From Verrucomicrobiota bacterium (GTDB taxonomy: Bacteria; Verrucomicrobiota; Verrucomicrobiia; Limisphaerales; J093), in assembly GCA_029556615.1 (NCBI GenBank), contig JAKQDD010000033.1, positions 1 through 64,000 of the forward strand: a stretch of DNA of 64,000 nt, read 5' to 3'. The notes under the pieces were generated by a model. It saw nothing but the letters and a program-made list of their open reading frames with translations. It had not been told where the DNA came from and made no database searches. Shown one piece after another: positions 9,471 through 18,239 of the stretch. Position 1 is the first letter of the stretch. Each line of letters opens with the position of its first letter. A program made the translations under genes and the position numbers.

Positions 9471-10294
9471 GGCAGGTGCAATCTGGCTTCACCCGAATTG
9501 TTCAGGACCTTCCAGCGCGGATTAACTTGAGCCTTCCGTTCTCCGGCAAACGATGATGTCAGCCGAACCACCGGCAACCGGGCCGGAAGCCAGGCACGGA
9601 CGGTGTGGGCGAGTTTGGCATGGCCGAGAGTTTCGAGGAGATACCCAAGCCGCTGCGCCGTGGTCGGTTCGTCCTCCGCCTCCAGCACGCGCCGTAGTTC
9701 ACCCGGACGCAGAAGCGGCAGCAGCGAGGTAAGGGTCTCAGCCACGCCGCCAATCCCCCCAACGCGTGGGGCATATCGGACGAGATCGAACGCGGTCGTC
9801 TCGGGCGTGCTGATTAGGAGGGGAGCAAAGGCATTTGCCTGCGGCTGACTTGACGCCGATTGGATCCGCCGCTTCACGTAGAACACGATCCGGAGTCGAC
9901 CGACCCTGACCTCGCGGCGCGGTCGGTCGGTTATCACTTGGGTCACTTGGAGCGCCTGGGGATTAGCGCCATACGTGCTGGCGGCGGATTGCAGCGCCAA
10001 ATAGTAGGGTTGCCTGAGCCAACTCATGTAATCATGAAGCCACCAGAGAACGGGCGGAGCGCCGATCGCCCGGTGTTCAGGGGCCACGATTAGGAAGAAC
10101 TGCTGGCGAGGGGAGACTCGGATTACCTGCGGGCCCAGCCTGAGCAACTGGTTCTTCGCTGCGATGGGGGAAAGGCCGGTCCGCTGAACCAGTTCAGCCA
10201 GCGAGAAGGCCACTCGGCCTGAGGCGAGATGGGCGTCGACGAACGCCGCCGCCGCGCCGACCAGGCGGCCTCGGGCTGGTTCTTCCGGTTTCAT
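9467..10294 (-). CDS. abiEi: AbiEi antitoxin/transcriptional repressor
   Basis: 275 residues. The N-terminal winged helix (about 10-75) includes 'FSLAELVQRTGLSPIAAKNQ' and 'LGPQVIRVSPRQQFF'. The AbiEi-type C-terminal region has 'ISTPETTAFDLVRYAPRVGG' (residues ~165-185) and the helical tail. Members repress their own operon and neutralise AbiEii. The gene lies directly upstream of the toxin with a 4-bp overlap. An internal 353-bp section is duplicated at 3632-3984. A strong promoter is visible just before the start. Assignment is firm from both sequence and context. Confidence 0.9.
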   Translation of the reverse strand: MKPEEPARGRLVGAAAAFVDAHLASGRVAFSLAELVQRTGLSPIAAKNQLLRLGPQVIRVSPRQQFFLIVAPEHRAIGAPPVLWWLHDYMSWLRQPYYLALQSAASTYGANPQALQVTQVITDRPRREVRVGRLRIVFYVKRRIQSASSQPQANAFAPLLISTPETTAFDLVRYAPRVGGIGGVAETLTSLLPLLRPGELRRVLEAEDEPTTAQRLGYLLETLGHAKLAHTVRAWLPARLPVVRLTSSFAGERKAQVNPRWKVLNNSGEARLHLP

Positions 10295-10305
10295 TCGGTT
10301 GGCGC

Positions 10306-10334
10306 ATCATAGCGTTTTACGCTCCATTGTGCAA
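10306..10334 (-). promoter_or_regulatory. Sigma-70-type promoter of the abiE operon with internal palindrome
   Basis: On the minus strand TTGCAC and TATGAT are separated by exactly 17 bp, a near-consensus -35/-10 pair. The -10 ends 11 bp before the abiEi start codon, so the transcript should have almost no leader. The spacer contains the inverted repeat AGCG-TAAAA-CGCT, well placed as an operator for autorepression by AbiEi. The promoter fit is seen directly; binding by AbiEi is inference. Confidence 0.6.
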
Positions 10335-10454
10335 ATGAAACTGAATGCCTCATATTTCTGGATCGATTCCAGGAGCGAGGTGATTGAAGCAGATCCGACC
10401 CGGACGGTGAGAGGACGCGCGCTGCATGCCTCAACGCGGTTGGATGGAATAGTG

Positions 10455-10985
10455 CGGGTTCGGCAACTTGATCGCCCTGCCTCTGCAGCGGCACGCGCGA
10501 GATCATGGTCACAGCGTCTTCATTGATGACGCCTTCGAGCCTCATTCGGACCAGTGGGCGTTGCTCGCCTCGGTGCAGCGCGTGTCGAGGGCGCAACTCG
10601 AAGGGTTGGTGCAGTCGGCCGAGGGGCGCGGTCGCATTCTCGGCGTCAGGATGGCCGCGACCGAAGGTGAAGATGATGCCCCCTGGACAGCTCCTCCTTC
10701 GCGACGAAGGAAGGAAGCCCCGATCGAGGGTCCGTTTGCCGGTGGAACTGGAGTTGGCGTTGGCCGACCAGATCTACCTCGCCAAGGAGGACCTGCCGCC
10801 CGCGCTGCGGAACCGCCTGATCCGCCTGGCCGCTTTCCAGAACCCGGAGTTCTACCGGGCCCAGGCGATGCGGCTGCCGACCTATGACACGTCGCGGGTG
10901 ATCGGCTGCGCGGAGGATTGCGCGCAACACATCGGTCTTCCTCGCGGTTGCCTTGAAGAGGTCAACGGGATGCTCAAAGAACGCC
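10455..10985 (+). pseudogene. TOTE-type primase/DEAD-DEAH helicase gene, internal fragment
   Basis: Two frames together match the junction of the archaeo-eukaryotic primase-like domain and the helicase domain of TOTE conflict proteins. Frame 1 gives 'GFGNLIALPLQRHARDHG' and 'PHSDQWALLASVQRVS'. Frame 2 gives 'LADQIYLAKEDLPPALRNRL', 'RLAAFQNPEFYRAQAMRLPT' and 'CAQHIGLPRGCLEEV'. The frames rejoin if one T is removed from the TTT at 10735-10737. A stop lies just before the first block, and the sequence ends before any helicase Walker motif. Full proteins exceed 800 residues; this is a relic of a defence gene beside AbiE. Confidence 0.75.
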
Positions 10986-11287
10986 TTGACCTCTGTGACT
11001 GATGAGCAACGACGCCAGCGAGCCCAAGCCCCCCAGCCCTTCGGGGCGGGGCGGCACCGAGCCCGCTGCATCGTTCCTCGGTCGGTCGAGTGTCTCAGAG
11101 GATACACTCCGTCCCTCGGGCGGCTCGACCGATCTCGCCGAGGTCCTCGCATCGGGCCCGGTGGCGCTCCCGCCAAAATCGGAAGTAATTCTTGCACAGA
11201 CCCTCAACTGCGTTTGCGCCTGAAGACTACGAATTCCCCGGGCCAGGCTTCTCAAGATGGCAGCCCTGGAATACCCTTCGCGGCTTG
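10986..11287 (+). other. No gene; flank shared with the 53-kb locus
   Basis: I see no coding signal here. 11175-11204 is a 30-bp motif that recurs inverted at 47129-47158. 11225-11282 is almost the same as 53353-53410, the sequence leading into the DUF2007-like gene. In this copy that gene is missing and the sequence jumps straight to the start of a Tat-signal gene. Confidence 0.6.
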
Positions 11288-12295
11288 ATGAATGACCGCC
11301 CGTATTCCCTCACGCTGTCGACACGGCGTGAGTTCATCCGTCGCCTGAGCCTCGGGCCAGCCCTCCTGGCTGGCGCCGCCCATGCCGCTGGCAAGACCAA
11401 GCCCGCACGCCGGGTGCGGTTCGGATTGATCGCTGACATCCATCCCGATGTGATGCCCGACGGGATCGAGCGGGTACGCGCCTTCGTGGCAGCCATGCAG
11501 AGAGCCAAGGTGGATTTCATCCTGCAGCTTGGCGATTTCTGCTGGCCGGCCCCGCGCAATCGACCGTTCCTTGATGCCTGGAACCAGTTTCCCGGCCCCC
11601 GGTTCCACGTGCTTGGCAACCACGACATGGATGGCGGCTTCGCGCGCGAGCAAACCGTCGCCTTTTACGGCATGCCGGACAAACACTACGTGTTCTCGGC
11701 CGGTCCGGTCCGGGGCCTTGTCCTGGACGGCAACGAGCCCGGCGGCAAGGCCGCAGGATACAAGCGGTTCGTCGGAGCCGACCAACTCGCCTGGCTCGAA
11801 CGCGAACTCGCAGCCACCGACCGACCGGTGTTGGTGTTCATCCATCAGCCGTTCGATGCCGACCACGAAGGTTGCCTGGAGAACAGCGCCGCAGTCCGGG
11901 CCGTCCTCGAGCGGGCCGAGCAGCGAAGGCGGGGCAGCGTCGTGGCCGTGTTCGGCGGCCACCTGCACTTGGACTACGCGCGGGCGGTCAACGGCATCCG
12001 TTACATCCAAATCAACAGCGCTTCGTATTGGTGGCTGAATAACCCGGCGGCCCGCCGGGAGACGTACCCACCCGAGGTGCACAAGGCCTACCCCTACTTG
12101 ACGCACGTGGCGGCGTACCGAAACCCCGTCTGGGCCCTGGTGACGCTGGATTTCGAGCGCGCCGAGTTGGTCATCAAGGGGAGACGCACTCGATGGGTCG
12201 GCCCTGATCCCTGGGCTCGGGGTGAGCAGGCGCCCTGGCCGCGCGAGCAGCTTCGCCCTGCCGTCTCCAGCCGGCGACTGAAACTGAATGCGTAA
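11288..12295 (+). CDS. Tat-exported calcineurin-like metallophosphoesterase
   Basis: 335 residues from the ATG at 11288, chosen because the Tat signal 'STRREFIRRLSLGPALLAG' begins there. The five phosphoesterase blocks are present: 'GLIADIHPD' (DxH), 'LQLGDFCW' (GD), 'VLGNHDMDGG' (GNHD), 'FIHQPFD' and 'FGGHLHLDYA' (GHxH). Together they bind two metal ions and hydrolyse phosphate esters outside the cytoplasm. The natural substrate is not readable. The first 54 bp of the gene region resemble 53645-53698, where a similar Tat start follows a DUF2007-like gene. Confidence 0.85.
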   Translation: MNDRPYSLTLSTRREFIRRLSLGPALLAGAAHAAGKTKPARRVRFGLIADIHPDVMPDGIERVRAFVAAMQRAKVDFILQLGDFCWPAPRNRPFLDAWNQFPGPRFHVLGNHDMDGGFAREQTVAFYGMPDKHYVFSAGPVRGLVLDGNEPGGKAAGYKRFVGADQLAWLERELAATDRPVLVFIHQPFDADHEGCLENSAAVRAVLERAEQRRRGSVVAVFGGHLHLDYARAVNGIRYIQINSASYWWLNNPAARRETYPPEVHKAYPYLTHVAAYRNPVWALVTLDFERAELVIKGRRTRWVGPDPWARGEQAPWPREQLRPAVSSRRLKLNA

Positions 12296-12439
12296 ACCGC
12301 CCGCTTTGGGATGTTCTTGTGAGCGTCTGTGCAGCCTGCAACGCGTTGGCCGGGCCGAAGCAGATCTTCAACGACCCGCCCAGCACGCACACGGTTTCGG
12401 CGAGGGCAAGCGAAGCGATGCGCCTGGCCATTATCGCGC

Positions 12440-12614
12440 CCATCGAACAGTCATGCCGGGGATCATCCGCCACATCCACACCACCCGGCACCACAATCCC
12501 GATCTCACCGCGCGGGGGATCGTCCTCGAGATCACCTTCGACGATGCGTCGGAGCCGGCGGTCTTGTGCCCGCTTGCCGATTTCTTCGGCGACGGCTACA
12601 ACGGCTGCTTTCGA
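12440..12614 (+). pseudogene. DUF2961 (GH172-like) fragment
   Basis: About 55 residues read 'MPGIIRHIHTTRHHNPDLTA', '...GIVLEITFDDASEPAVLCPL' and 'ADFFGDGYNG', the characteristic start of the DUF2961 beta-sandwich (GPGxIRHIW…, then …VEVPLGDFFG). DUF2961 members are exported glycosidases or difructose anhydride synthases (GH172). The rest of the gene is absent on both sides. It lies between the phosphoesterase and oxidoreductase genes, and only degenerate sequence (12296-12439) precedes it. Confidence 0.6.
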
Positions 12615-12685
12615 TGAGATCAGTGTCATCGCGCAGACCCCGTGACCCAGAAGATTCCGACGATGCGTTCGCCAAGAACCCCCCT

Positions 12686-14041
12686 ATGAACAGCAACCCC
12701 TCCATTCCACGCCGCGCCTTTATCGAGAAGGCCGCTACCATCACCGCCATCGGCTTCGCCGCGCCGCATCTGGCCTCTGCGGCCGATCCTACACCTTCCG
12801 CCAGTCCGCGTCCAAACAGCCGGATTCACGTCGGTCTTATCGGCTGCGGCAACATGGGGCGGGTCAACCTGAGCAACTGCGCCGTGCATCCGGACGTGGT
12901 GGTCACCGCGGTCTGCGATGTGGACGAGAACCGGCTCGAACCGATTGTCGAGCGGTTCAAAGGCAGCCGGGGATACCGGGACTATCGGGAAATGCTCGAG
13001 CAGCGGGACCTCGATGCGGTGATCATCGGCACGCTCCCCCACTGGCATGCGCTCCAGGCCATCGCCGCCTGCGAGGCGGGCAAGGACATCTACATTCAGA
13101 AACCCATGACCATGCACCTCGCCGAGAGCCTCGCGGTGCGCAACGCCGTCAAGAAACACCAGCGCATCAGCCAGGTGGGCACGCAGCACCACGCCCGTGA
13201 AGAGCATCACCGCGTCATTGAATACGTCCAGTCCGGCAACCTCGGACCCATCGGCGTGGCGCGCGCGTTCAACGTCATGAACCAGACTCCACGGGGGATC
13301 GGCACCGGGGGTCAGCAGGACGTTCCGGAAGGCATGGACTGGGACCTGTGGTGTGGACCCGGACCGCTGGTGCGCTACAACCGGCTGCTGGCGACGGATG
13401 CGTATCACCACTGTTCCTGGATGGATTTCAGCGGAGGTTGGACTCCCGGTAACGGACCGCACATGCTCGACCTTCCCATCACGGCACTCGACCTGGGTTA
13501 CCCGCTGGTGACCAGCGCCTCCGGCGGCCGCTTCGTGGTCCGCGATGATGGCGACGCCTACGATCATCACGAGGTGCTCTGGCGCTACCCCAACCTCACG
13601 CTCACCTGGATGATGTCGCTCACCAACAGTTACGGTTTTGATTTGCAGGGGGACCCGCGGCCCCGGACCCGCCTGGGTGTCTATTTCCACGGAGCCAACG
13701 GCACGTTCTACGCCGATTACCTCGGCGCCGCCACACTGGTGCCCGAGGGTGATGCGCTCAAGGGCAAGTCCGTCCCGGCAAAGTCCATCCCTCCTTCCCC
13801 CGGTCAGGAGCGGGAATGGCTCGACTGCATCAGATCGCGTCAGCAGCCCAGTTGCAGTGTCTTCCACCATGTGAAGGTGGATGTGCCGATTGTGCTCAGC
13901 CTGCTCTCCCTGCAGTTGGGCCGCTCGATCCGCTTCGATCCGCAAAGCGAGCGCATCGTCGGGGACGAAGAAGCAGCCCGTCGGGCGGTTCCGGAATACC
14001 GTGCACCGTGGAAGTTCCCCCGTGAGTACCTGACGGCATGA
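12686..14041 (+). CDS. Tat-exported Gfo/Idh/MocA-family oxidoreductase
   Basis: 451 residues from the ATG at 12686; the longer ORF start is rejected because it runs through a DUF2961 relic in another frame. The Tat signal is 'IPRRAFIEKAATITAIGFAA'. The Rossmann motif 'VGLIGCGNMGRVNL' lies near residue 50 and 'EAGKDIYIQKPMTM' replaces the usual EKP motif, as is common in exported members. A C-terminal substrate domain carries 'YHHCSWMDFSGGWTPGNGPH'. Family members use NAD(P) to oxidise or reduce sugars and cyclitols. Tat-exported members are abundant in Verrucomicrobia and Planctomycetes; the substrate is unknown. Confidence 0.85.
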   Translation: MNSNPSIPRRAFIEKAATITAIGFAAPHLASAADPTPSASPRPNSRIHVGLIGCGNMGRVNLSNCAVHPDVVVTAVCDVDENRLEPIVERFKGSRGYRDYREMLEQRDLDAVIIGTLPHWHALQAIAACEAGKDIYIQKPMTMHLAESLAVRNAVKKHQRISQVGTQHHAREEHHRVIEYVQSGNLGPIGVARAFNVMNQTPRGIGTGGQQDVPEGMDWDLWCGPGPLVRYNRLLATDAYHHCSWMDFSGGWTPGNGPHMLDLPITALDLGYPLVTSASGGRFVVRDDGDAYDHHEVLWRYPNLTLTWMMSLTNSYGFDLQGDPRPRTRLGVYFHGANGTFYADYLGAATLVPEGDALKGKSVPAKSIPPSPGQEREWLDCIRSRQQPSCSVFHHVKVDVPIVLSLLSLQLGRSIRFDPQSERIVGDEEAARRAVPEYRAPWKFPREYLTA

Positions 14042-14105
14042 ACACGTGTGCTCAGCAGATCAGTTTCAGGTAAGGGTCTGTGCCAGAGCATCGTGCCCTT
14101 CGTTT

Positions 14106-14275
14106 TCACTCGCCGCAGCGCATGACGGCTTGGTAGTCCGATAGGACGGCCCCGGAAACCCAGGTGCGGTTGCCGGGCAGATAATTGAGGAGCAAGCGAT
14201 CCGTCACTCGCCCGCGCTCGGCTCCTTTTGCGGCCAGGTAAACCGCCCGCACCTTGAACGATCAGGCACGACCGC
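14106..14275 (-). pseudogene. C-terminal end of a DUF4185-like exported protein
   Basis: The minus-strand frame ending in the TGA at 14106-14108 reads 'VRAVYLAAKGAERGRVTDRL' then 'LLNYLPGNRTWVSGAVLSDY', a coherent C-terminus. It is out of frame with the serine hydrolase ORF above it. Near 14290-14370 the frame reads 'REIRWAPKDTIVRRARGSDN', typical of the start of a DUF4185 domain. The middle of that domain is missing, so this looks like an internal deletion in a region once fused to the hydrolase. Confidence 0.4.
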
Positions 14276-15505
14276 AGCCAGCCCGGCGACGCAAGCCAGT
14301 TGTCGCTGCCGCGCGCTCGCCGGACGATGGTGTCCTTGGGCGCCCATCGGATCTCGCGGATGATCGGGCTGGGGGGGGACCGGAGCGCTTTCGGGCGGGT
14401 GTTCGGACTCCGAACGAACGGCGGCGCAGATCGGCCCCAGAAACGGTTCGAGCACACCGTAGTGGCCCGCGCCGTTCTGGCGCAACCACGATTTGCCGGC
14501 GCGCGCGATGACGAGGTCCAGGCTGGGGATCACCACAATCAGGCTGTCGTAAAGTCCCCAAGTCCAGAAGGCGTCCCGCGGCACGTCCGCGAGGGTGCCA
14601 TCGTTGTTGTTCCACCACAGCAATCCGTAATGCGCCGAGGCAGAACCAAAGCGGTCGGCCGGAGTCGGCGGCTCCAGGACAGGCAACCGAGCCACCTCGG
14701 GCGCCGTGCGGCGGGCCAGTTCGACGAAGCTGCGCGGCAGGATGGCGCGGTCCTTCCAACGACCTTCGCGCAAGTAGAGGTAACCGAACCGCGACATGGC
14801 CGCGATGTTGGCACTGATGCCGGCCCCAAACTCGCGACGCGGGATGCCGTCCCCTTGCGGCGGGCGGTACGCGTTGTTTCGCCAGCGCAAGTCGTTCCGG
14901 CCGATGCCGATGGGGCCGAACACCCGCTCGAACATCAACTCGTTCAAGTCGCGGCGATACACGCGCGTCAGACAGTCCGCGAGCCAGTTGGGGCCGCCGT
15001 CGCTGTAATGCCACTGCGTGCCCGGCTCGAAAAGCAATCTGCCGAAGCCCCCGGGCTTCTCGAAGCCGCCAGTCTGGGTCGCCAGCATGCGCAGCGTGAT
15101 CTTGTCGAGCCAACCGGTCGGCACCTTTGTGTCTGGCGGCACACCCAGGTCGGGGCAGAACTTTATCGCCGGATCATCGAGCTGCACTTTGCCGTCCATC
15201 ACCGCCAGGCCGAGCGCCGTAGCGCCAAACGATTTGGTCGTGGATTTCAGATCGTAAAGCTGCTTCGGGTCGCCCCAGGCCATGACCGATTGGCCGTAGC
15301 GTAGGATGCAACCGGAACCGCCGCCGGTGAGCGCATAGTCGCGGGCCTGTGCGAGCGTCGCTTCATCCAATCCGACTTCCGCCGGGGTGGCGCGGGGCCA
15401 ATCCGGAATCGGCCACGAAGGTCCGGTCGTCGTTTGGGGCACCCCAGCGCCTGTCAAGAAGAGAACCAGCGCCATCGAGGCAGTCAACGAGCGGAATGTC
15501 TTCAT
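14204..15505 (-). CDS. Exported serine hydrolase (class C beta-lactamase fold), 3' end frameshifted
   Basis: 433 residues with a signal peptide ('SMALVLFLTGAGVPQ'). The SxxK nucleophile motif is 'LKSTTKSFGA', the second motif is 'YSDGGPNW', and a late 'WWNNND...FWTWGLYDSLIVVIPS' completes the fold. Members hydrolyse D-amino peptides or small esters in the periplasm. The catalytic domain seems whole to about residue 375. The remaining ~60 residues are out of frame: a run of eight G (14371-14378) carries one extra base, and removing it restores a DUF4185-type continuation. The real product may therefore have been a two-domain protein. Confidence 0.75.
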   Translation of the reverse strand: MKTFRSLTASMALVLFLTGAGVPQTTTGPSWPIPDWPRATPAEVGLDEATLAQARDYALTGGGSGCILRYGQSVMAWGDPKQLYDLKSTTKSFGATALGLAVMDGKVQLDDPAIKFCPDLGVPPDTKVPTGWLDKITLRMLATQTGGFEKPGGFGRLLFEPGTQWHYSDGGPNWLADCLTRVYRRDLNELMFERVFGPIGIGRNDLRWRNNAYRPPQGDGIPRREFGAGISANIAAMSRFGYLYLREGRWKDRAILPRSFVELARRTAPEVARLPVLEPPTPADRFGSASAHYGLLWWNNNDGTLADVPRDAFWTWGLYDSLIVVIPSLDLVIARAGKSWLRQNGAGHYGVLEPFLGPICAAVRSESEHPPESAPVPPQPDHPRDPMGAQGHHRPASARQRQLACVAGLAAVVPDRSRCGRFTWPQKEPSAGE

Positions 15506-15575
15506 CGCAGAATGTCGGCGGGCGACGGTAGCTTGGAAAAGACATGCATCATCATATCCATGGGTGGGGCCGGTG

Positions 15576-17792
15576 TCATGGTCTTGACACTTTCACCAGG
15601 CACAACCGCCGGGCCGGCAGTTGCAGCGAGACGCGGACGCGCGGGCCTTCAACATGAACTGCCCGTTGCTGAAGTGGCGTCGCGTTGTCTGTGCCGGCCG
15701 CCGTCAAAGTGAGTTGGTACTCTCCGGGCGACAACAGGAAGAACTCGGCCTCGAGGGCCCGCGGTTGGGCGCCGAAGTGGTACAATGCCGCGGCGAAGGA
15801 CGTCCGGCTCGAGTCGGTGACGAGCGCGGCGATCTCTCGCGGCGGCGTCCGCCAGCGCACGGCGTTCAGCGGGAACACCAGGGGATTCCCCGGATCCCCG
15901 GTCGCGCTGCTATACAGGATCTCCGGCGACGGCGCGGGCGGAGCGGGTTCGGGGAGATGGATCAAGAAGTTGCGCGTGAACGACAGCACGCGGTCGGTCC
16001 AGCGCATTTCGGCGGTGTAGGCCTCCCAGTTCGAGCGAAAGGCTTCGGCGTTGCGCCGCAGCGCGGCTTCGAGCGGAGCGGCATCGCCCGTCAACCGGTA
16101 GCGGACATAGCCCGAGGCAGCCGCCCGGAGCAACGGGTCGTACTGCGTGTCGCCGGTGAGCAGCCGGTATTTGGCCAGCGCGTCGGACAGGAACCCTGAC
16201 ATTCTCCGCGCACACCAGGACTCGGAGCCGGGCTCGCCTTCGGGCGCTTGCCGATGCTTCACGCAGAGCGCGGCCATCGAGCGAATGGGTTCAAGGTATC
16301 GCTCTTCCCGGGCCGTGTGATAGGCCAGCAAGAGCGTGGACGTCATCAGCCGTGTGGCGCCCGGCCAGTTGTAGAGCGCGTCATTGTGGCCAAGGGAAAA
16401 CGGCTCCCACCAGGGCCGGTCGGCCTTGGCGAGGCCGCCATCGGGCCAGCGAATGGCCGAGGGCAACACGCCGGCAGGCTTGCCGTTCTCCGCGCGCGAG
16501 GCCGCATCCACCCACACCTTGAGCCACTCGCTGAACAGTGCCGTCAACGCCGGGTCGCCGGTGCGCTGCCAGTAGAGGAGCGCCGGCTGGATGATCGACG
16601 GATGATAGACGGTGTCGAACGCGCGGGCGACGCTGGTATCGACTCTGTCCACGCTGAAATACATGGACTTGAACTGCAAGAAGCCGCGCTCATTGCGCGC
16701 CGTCCAACGCTCGCGCATCAGCTCGGCCAGGCGCAGGGCACGCTGCTTCCACACCGGATCATCCGGTTGCAGGTGCATCATGGGCAAAATCGTGTCGGTC
16801 GTGTCTTCGTTGGAATGTTCGACGTCGGTGACGCGGGAGGTGAAGCCCTCGCGCAGGTGCGGTTGCTGGAAAATGCCGCCCGAGAGGCGTTCCTGGGCGG
16901 ACGTCACGGCCGGGTCCTCGAACGCGATCATCACCGGCACCCACCAGCGCCACATTTCGACGTCGTCGCCCCAACCGCCGCCGAACTGGCCGTCGGGAAG
17001 CTGGCGTTCTGCGATCCACCAATGAATCACGTCGGCGAGCTTCTCCAGCCCCTCGCGCTGGAGGTTGGCCCAGGCGGGAGCCGCGGGGTCGGCGGGGTAG
17101 GACTTGGGCCACGGGATGGGTTCGCCCAGGTACATGCGCACGACGCGGTTCTCGGGAAACGCCGCGCGGGTTTCCTGGAGCAACTCCCGGGCTTCGCCGA
17201 AGTACTTCTCGCGACGCTCCTTCACCGACAGCAGCGGGCTGCTTTGAATCACCTGCCAGATCAACATGCGCCCGCGGTAGAACGCCCACAGGGGCCGCAG
17301 GGGCGAACCGGGAGACAGCTCCCGCGGGTACAACGGTCCGTCGCCCGCCGGGCGCACCCGGCCTGTGAAGAAGCGACAGAGGTAACCGTTTTCCGCCGCG
17401 CGGCTGTGGTCTGCGACGACGCGCGACTTGCCATCAGCCCAGTCGTCCACCACCGGCAGCAGCTGGGTCAGATCCGCCCGCAGCGTCGCATCGAGATCCG
17501 TGCGCGCCTCGAGCTCGCGGAGCCGGCGCAACCGATCCCGCTCATCGTGAGTCGTGCCCGCCAGGTGAATGAGGCGGGTCAGGTCCGCTCGCTGCGGGGC
17601 TTGGCCGGGCATCTCGAGGATCACCGGAGGATCGAGAACATCACCGGCCCGGACGGCTCGAGTGTCGGCGGCGTTCGCGACCGTCGCCGCACCCGCCAGA
17701 GCAACGAGCCAGCCCGTCAAGGACAAGATCCGAGGGCGCCACGAGCCCGACGACGGGCGCGTCGACGGTGAGGGTCGTTCAGCGTGCTGCAT
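15576..17792 (-). CDS. Exported alpha/alpha-toroid protein, probable glycan-active enzyme
   Basis: 738 residues from the ATG at 17790-17792, chosen because the signal anchor 'ILSLTGWLVALAGAATVANA' follows it; the longer ORF start gives a proline/arginine-rich artefact. The body is helical with repeated tryptophan-rich turns: 'WWIAERQLPDGQFGGGWGDD', 'EMWRWWVPVMIAFED', 'TTDTILPMMHLQPDDP' and 'PSIIQPALLYWQRTG'. This resembles (alpha/alpha)6 glycosidases and polysaccharide lyases. The C-terminal beta part ends 'VSLQLPARRLCLVKVSRP'. I do not recognise a named family. It stands alone between relics. Confidence 0.55.
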   Translation of the reverse strand: MQHAERPSPSTRPSSGSWRPRILSLTGWLVALAGAATVANAADTRAVRAGDVLDPPVILEMPGQAPQRADLTRLIHLAGTTHDERDRLRRLRELEARTDLDATLRADLTQLLPVVDDWADGKSRVVADHSRAAENGYLCRFFTGRVRPAGDGPLYPRELSPGSPLRPLWAFYRGRMLIWQVIQSSPLLSVKERREKYFGEARELLQETRAAFPENRVVRMYLGEPIPWPKSYPADPAAPAWANLQREGLEKLADVIHWWIAERQLPDGQFGGGWGDDVEMWRWWVPVMIAFEDPAVTSAQERLSGGIFQQPHLREGFTSRVTDVEHSNEDTTDTILPMMHLQPDDPVWKQRALRLAELMRERWTARNERGFLQFKSMYFSVDRVDTSVARAFDTVYHPSIIQPALLYWQRTGDPALTALFSEWLKVWVDAASRAENGKPAGVLPSAIRWPDGGLAKADRPWWEPFSLGHNDALYNWPGATRLMTSTLLLAYHTAREERYLEPIRSMAALCVKHRQAPEGEPGSESWCARRMSGFLSDALAKYRLLTGDTQYDPLLRAAASGYVRYRLTGDAAPLEAALRRNAEAFRSNWEAYTAEMRWTDRVLSFTRNFLIHLPEPAPPAPSPEILYSSATGDPGNPLVFPLNAVRWRTPPREIAALVTDSSRTSFAAALYHFGAQPRALEAEFFLLSPGEYQLTLTAAGTDNATPLQQRAVHVEGPRVRVSLQLPARRLCLVKVSRP

Positions 17793-17818
17793 GGGAACCT
17801 GCGTTTTTGGTGGAAGGG

Positions 17819-18208
17819 TCAGTTCTCGAAGACGGCGTTGACCATGCGCACGTTCATCAGCAGGCCCGCCGCGGCGCTGCCGGGATGGGTGAGGCGGTCG
17901 TTGATGATCCAGCGGCCCTCGCGCAGAGTGACGCGCGTGCGCGGGAGTTCTCCGGTGGCGAGGCCGATGCCGGTGCACGGACGGCGATAGAAGTTCAGCA
18001 TCAGCAACTCCATGTTCATCGCGTGCGCCTTCAGGTCACGGAACAGTCCATCCAAGCCGCGGAAGAAAACCGGATTCAAGCGGTCCAAGTCCGGTGTAGC
18101 CGGTGTGCCGCCCCAAGGCAGCAAAAATCCGAGCGTGCTGTCAATCAGGTGGCCGTCGCGTGGGGGATTCCTGGCTGCGAAATCACCGGCGCCCAGAAGC
18201 CGATACAC
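17819..18208 (-). pseudogene. Two fused fragments of exported glycoside hydrolase-like genes
   Basis: The ORF joins two unrelated conserved blocks. The first, 'AARNPPRDGHLIDSTLGFLL' and 'LDRLNPVFFRGLDGLF', resembles the barrel core of DUF5060/DUF4038 glycosidases. The second, 'RTRVTLREGRWIINDRLTHP' and 'AAAGLLMNVRMVNAVFEN', resembles the beginning of another exported hydrolase family. No signal peptide and no complete domain remain. The fusion point is near 'RRPCTG'. A DUF5060 N-terminal domain survives separately at 55159-55725. Confidence 0.5.
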
Positions 18209-18239
18209 GGGCGCGGCGGCACCGAGGCGCTGGAGTCTG

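Noticed and set aside
12626-13945. 439-residue minus-strand ORF
   Set aside because: Antisense to the Gfo/Idh/MocA gene; composition rich in His/Val/Arg/Gly and no domain.
16248-17771. 507-residue plus-strand ORF
   Set aside because: Lies antisense to the 738-residue exported protein and has shadow composition; no motif.
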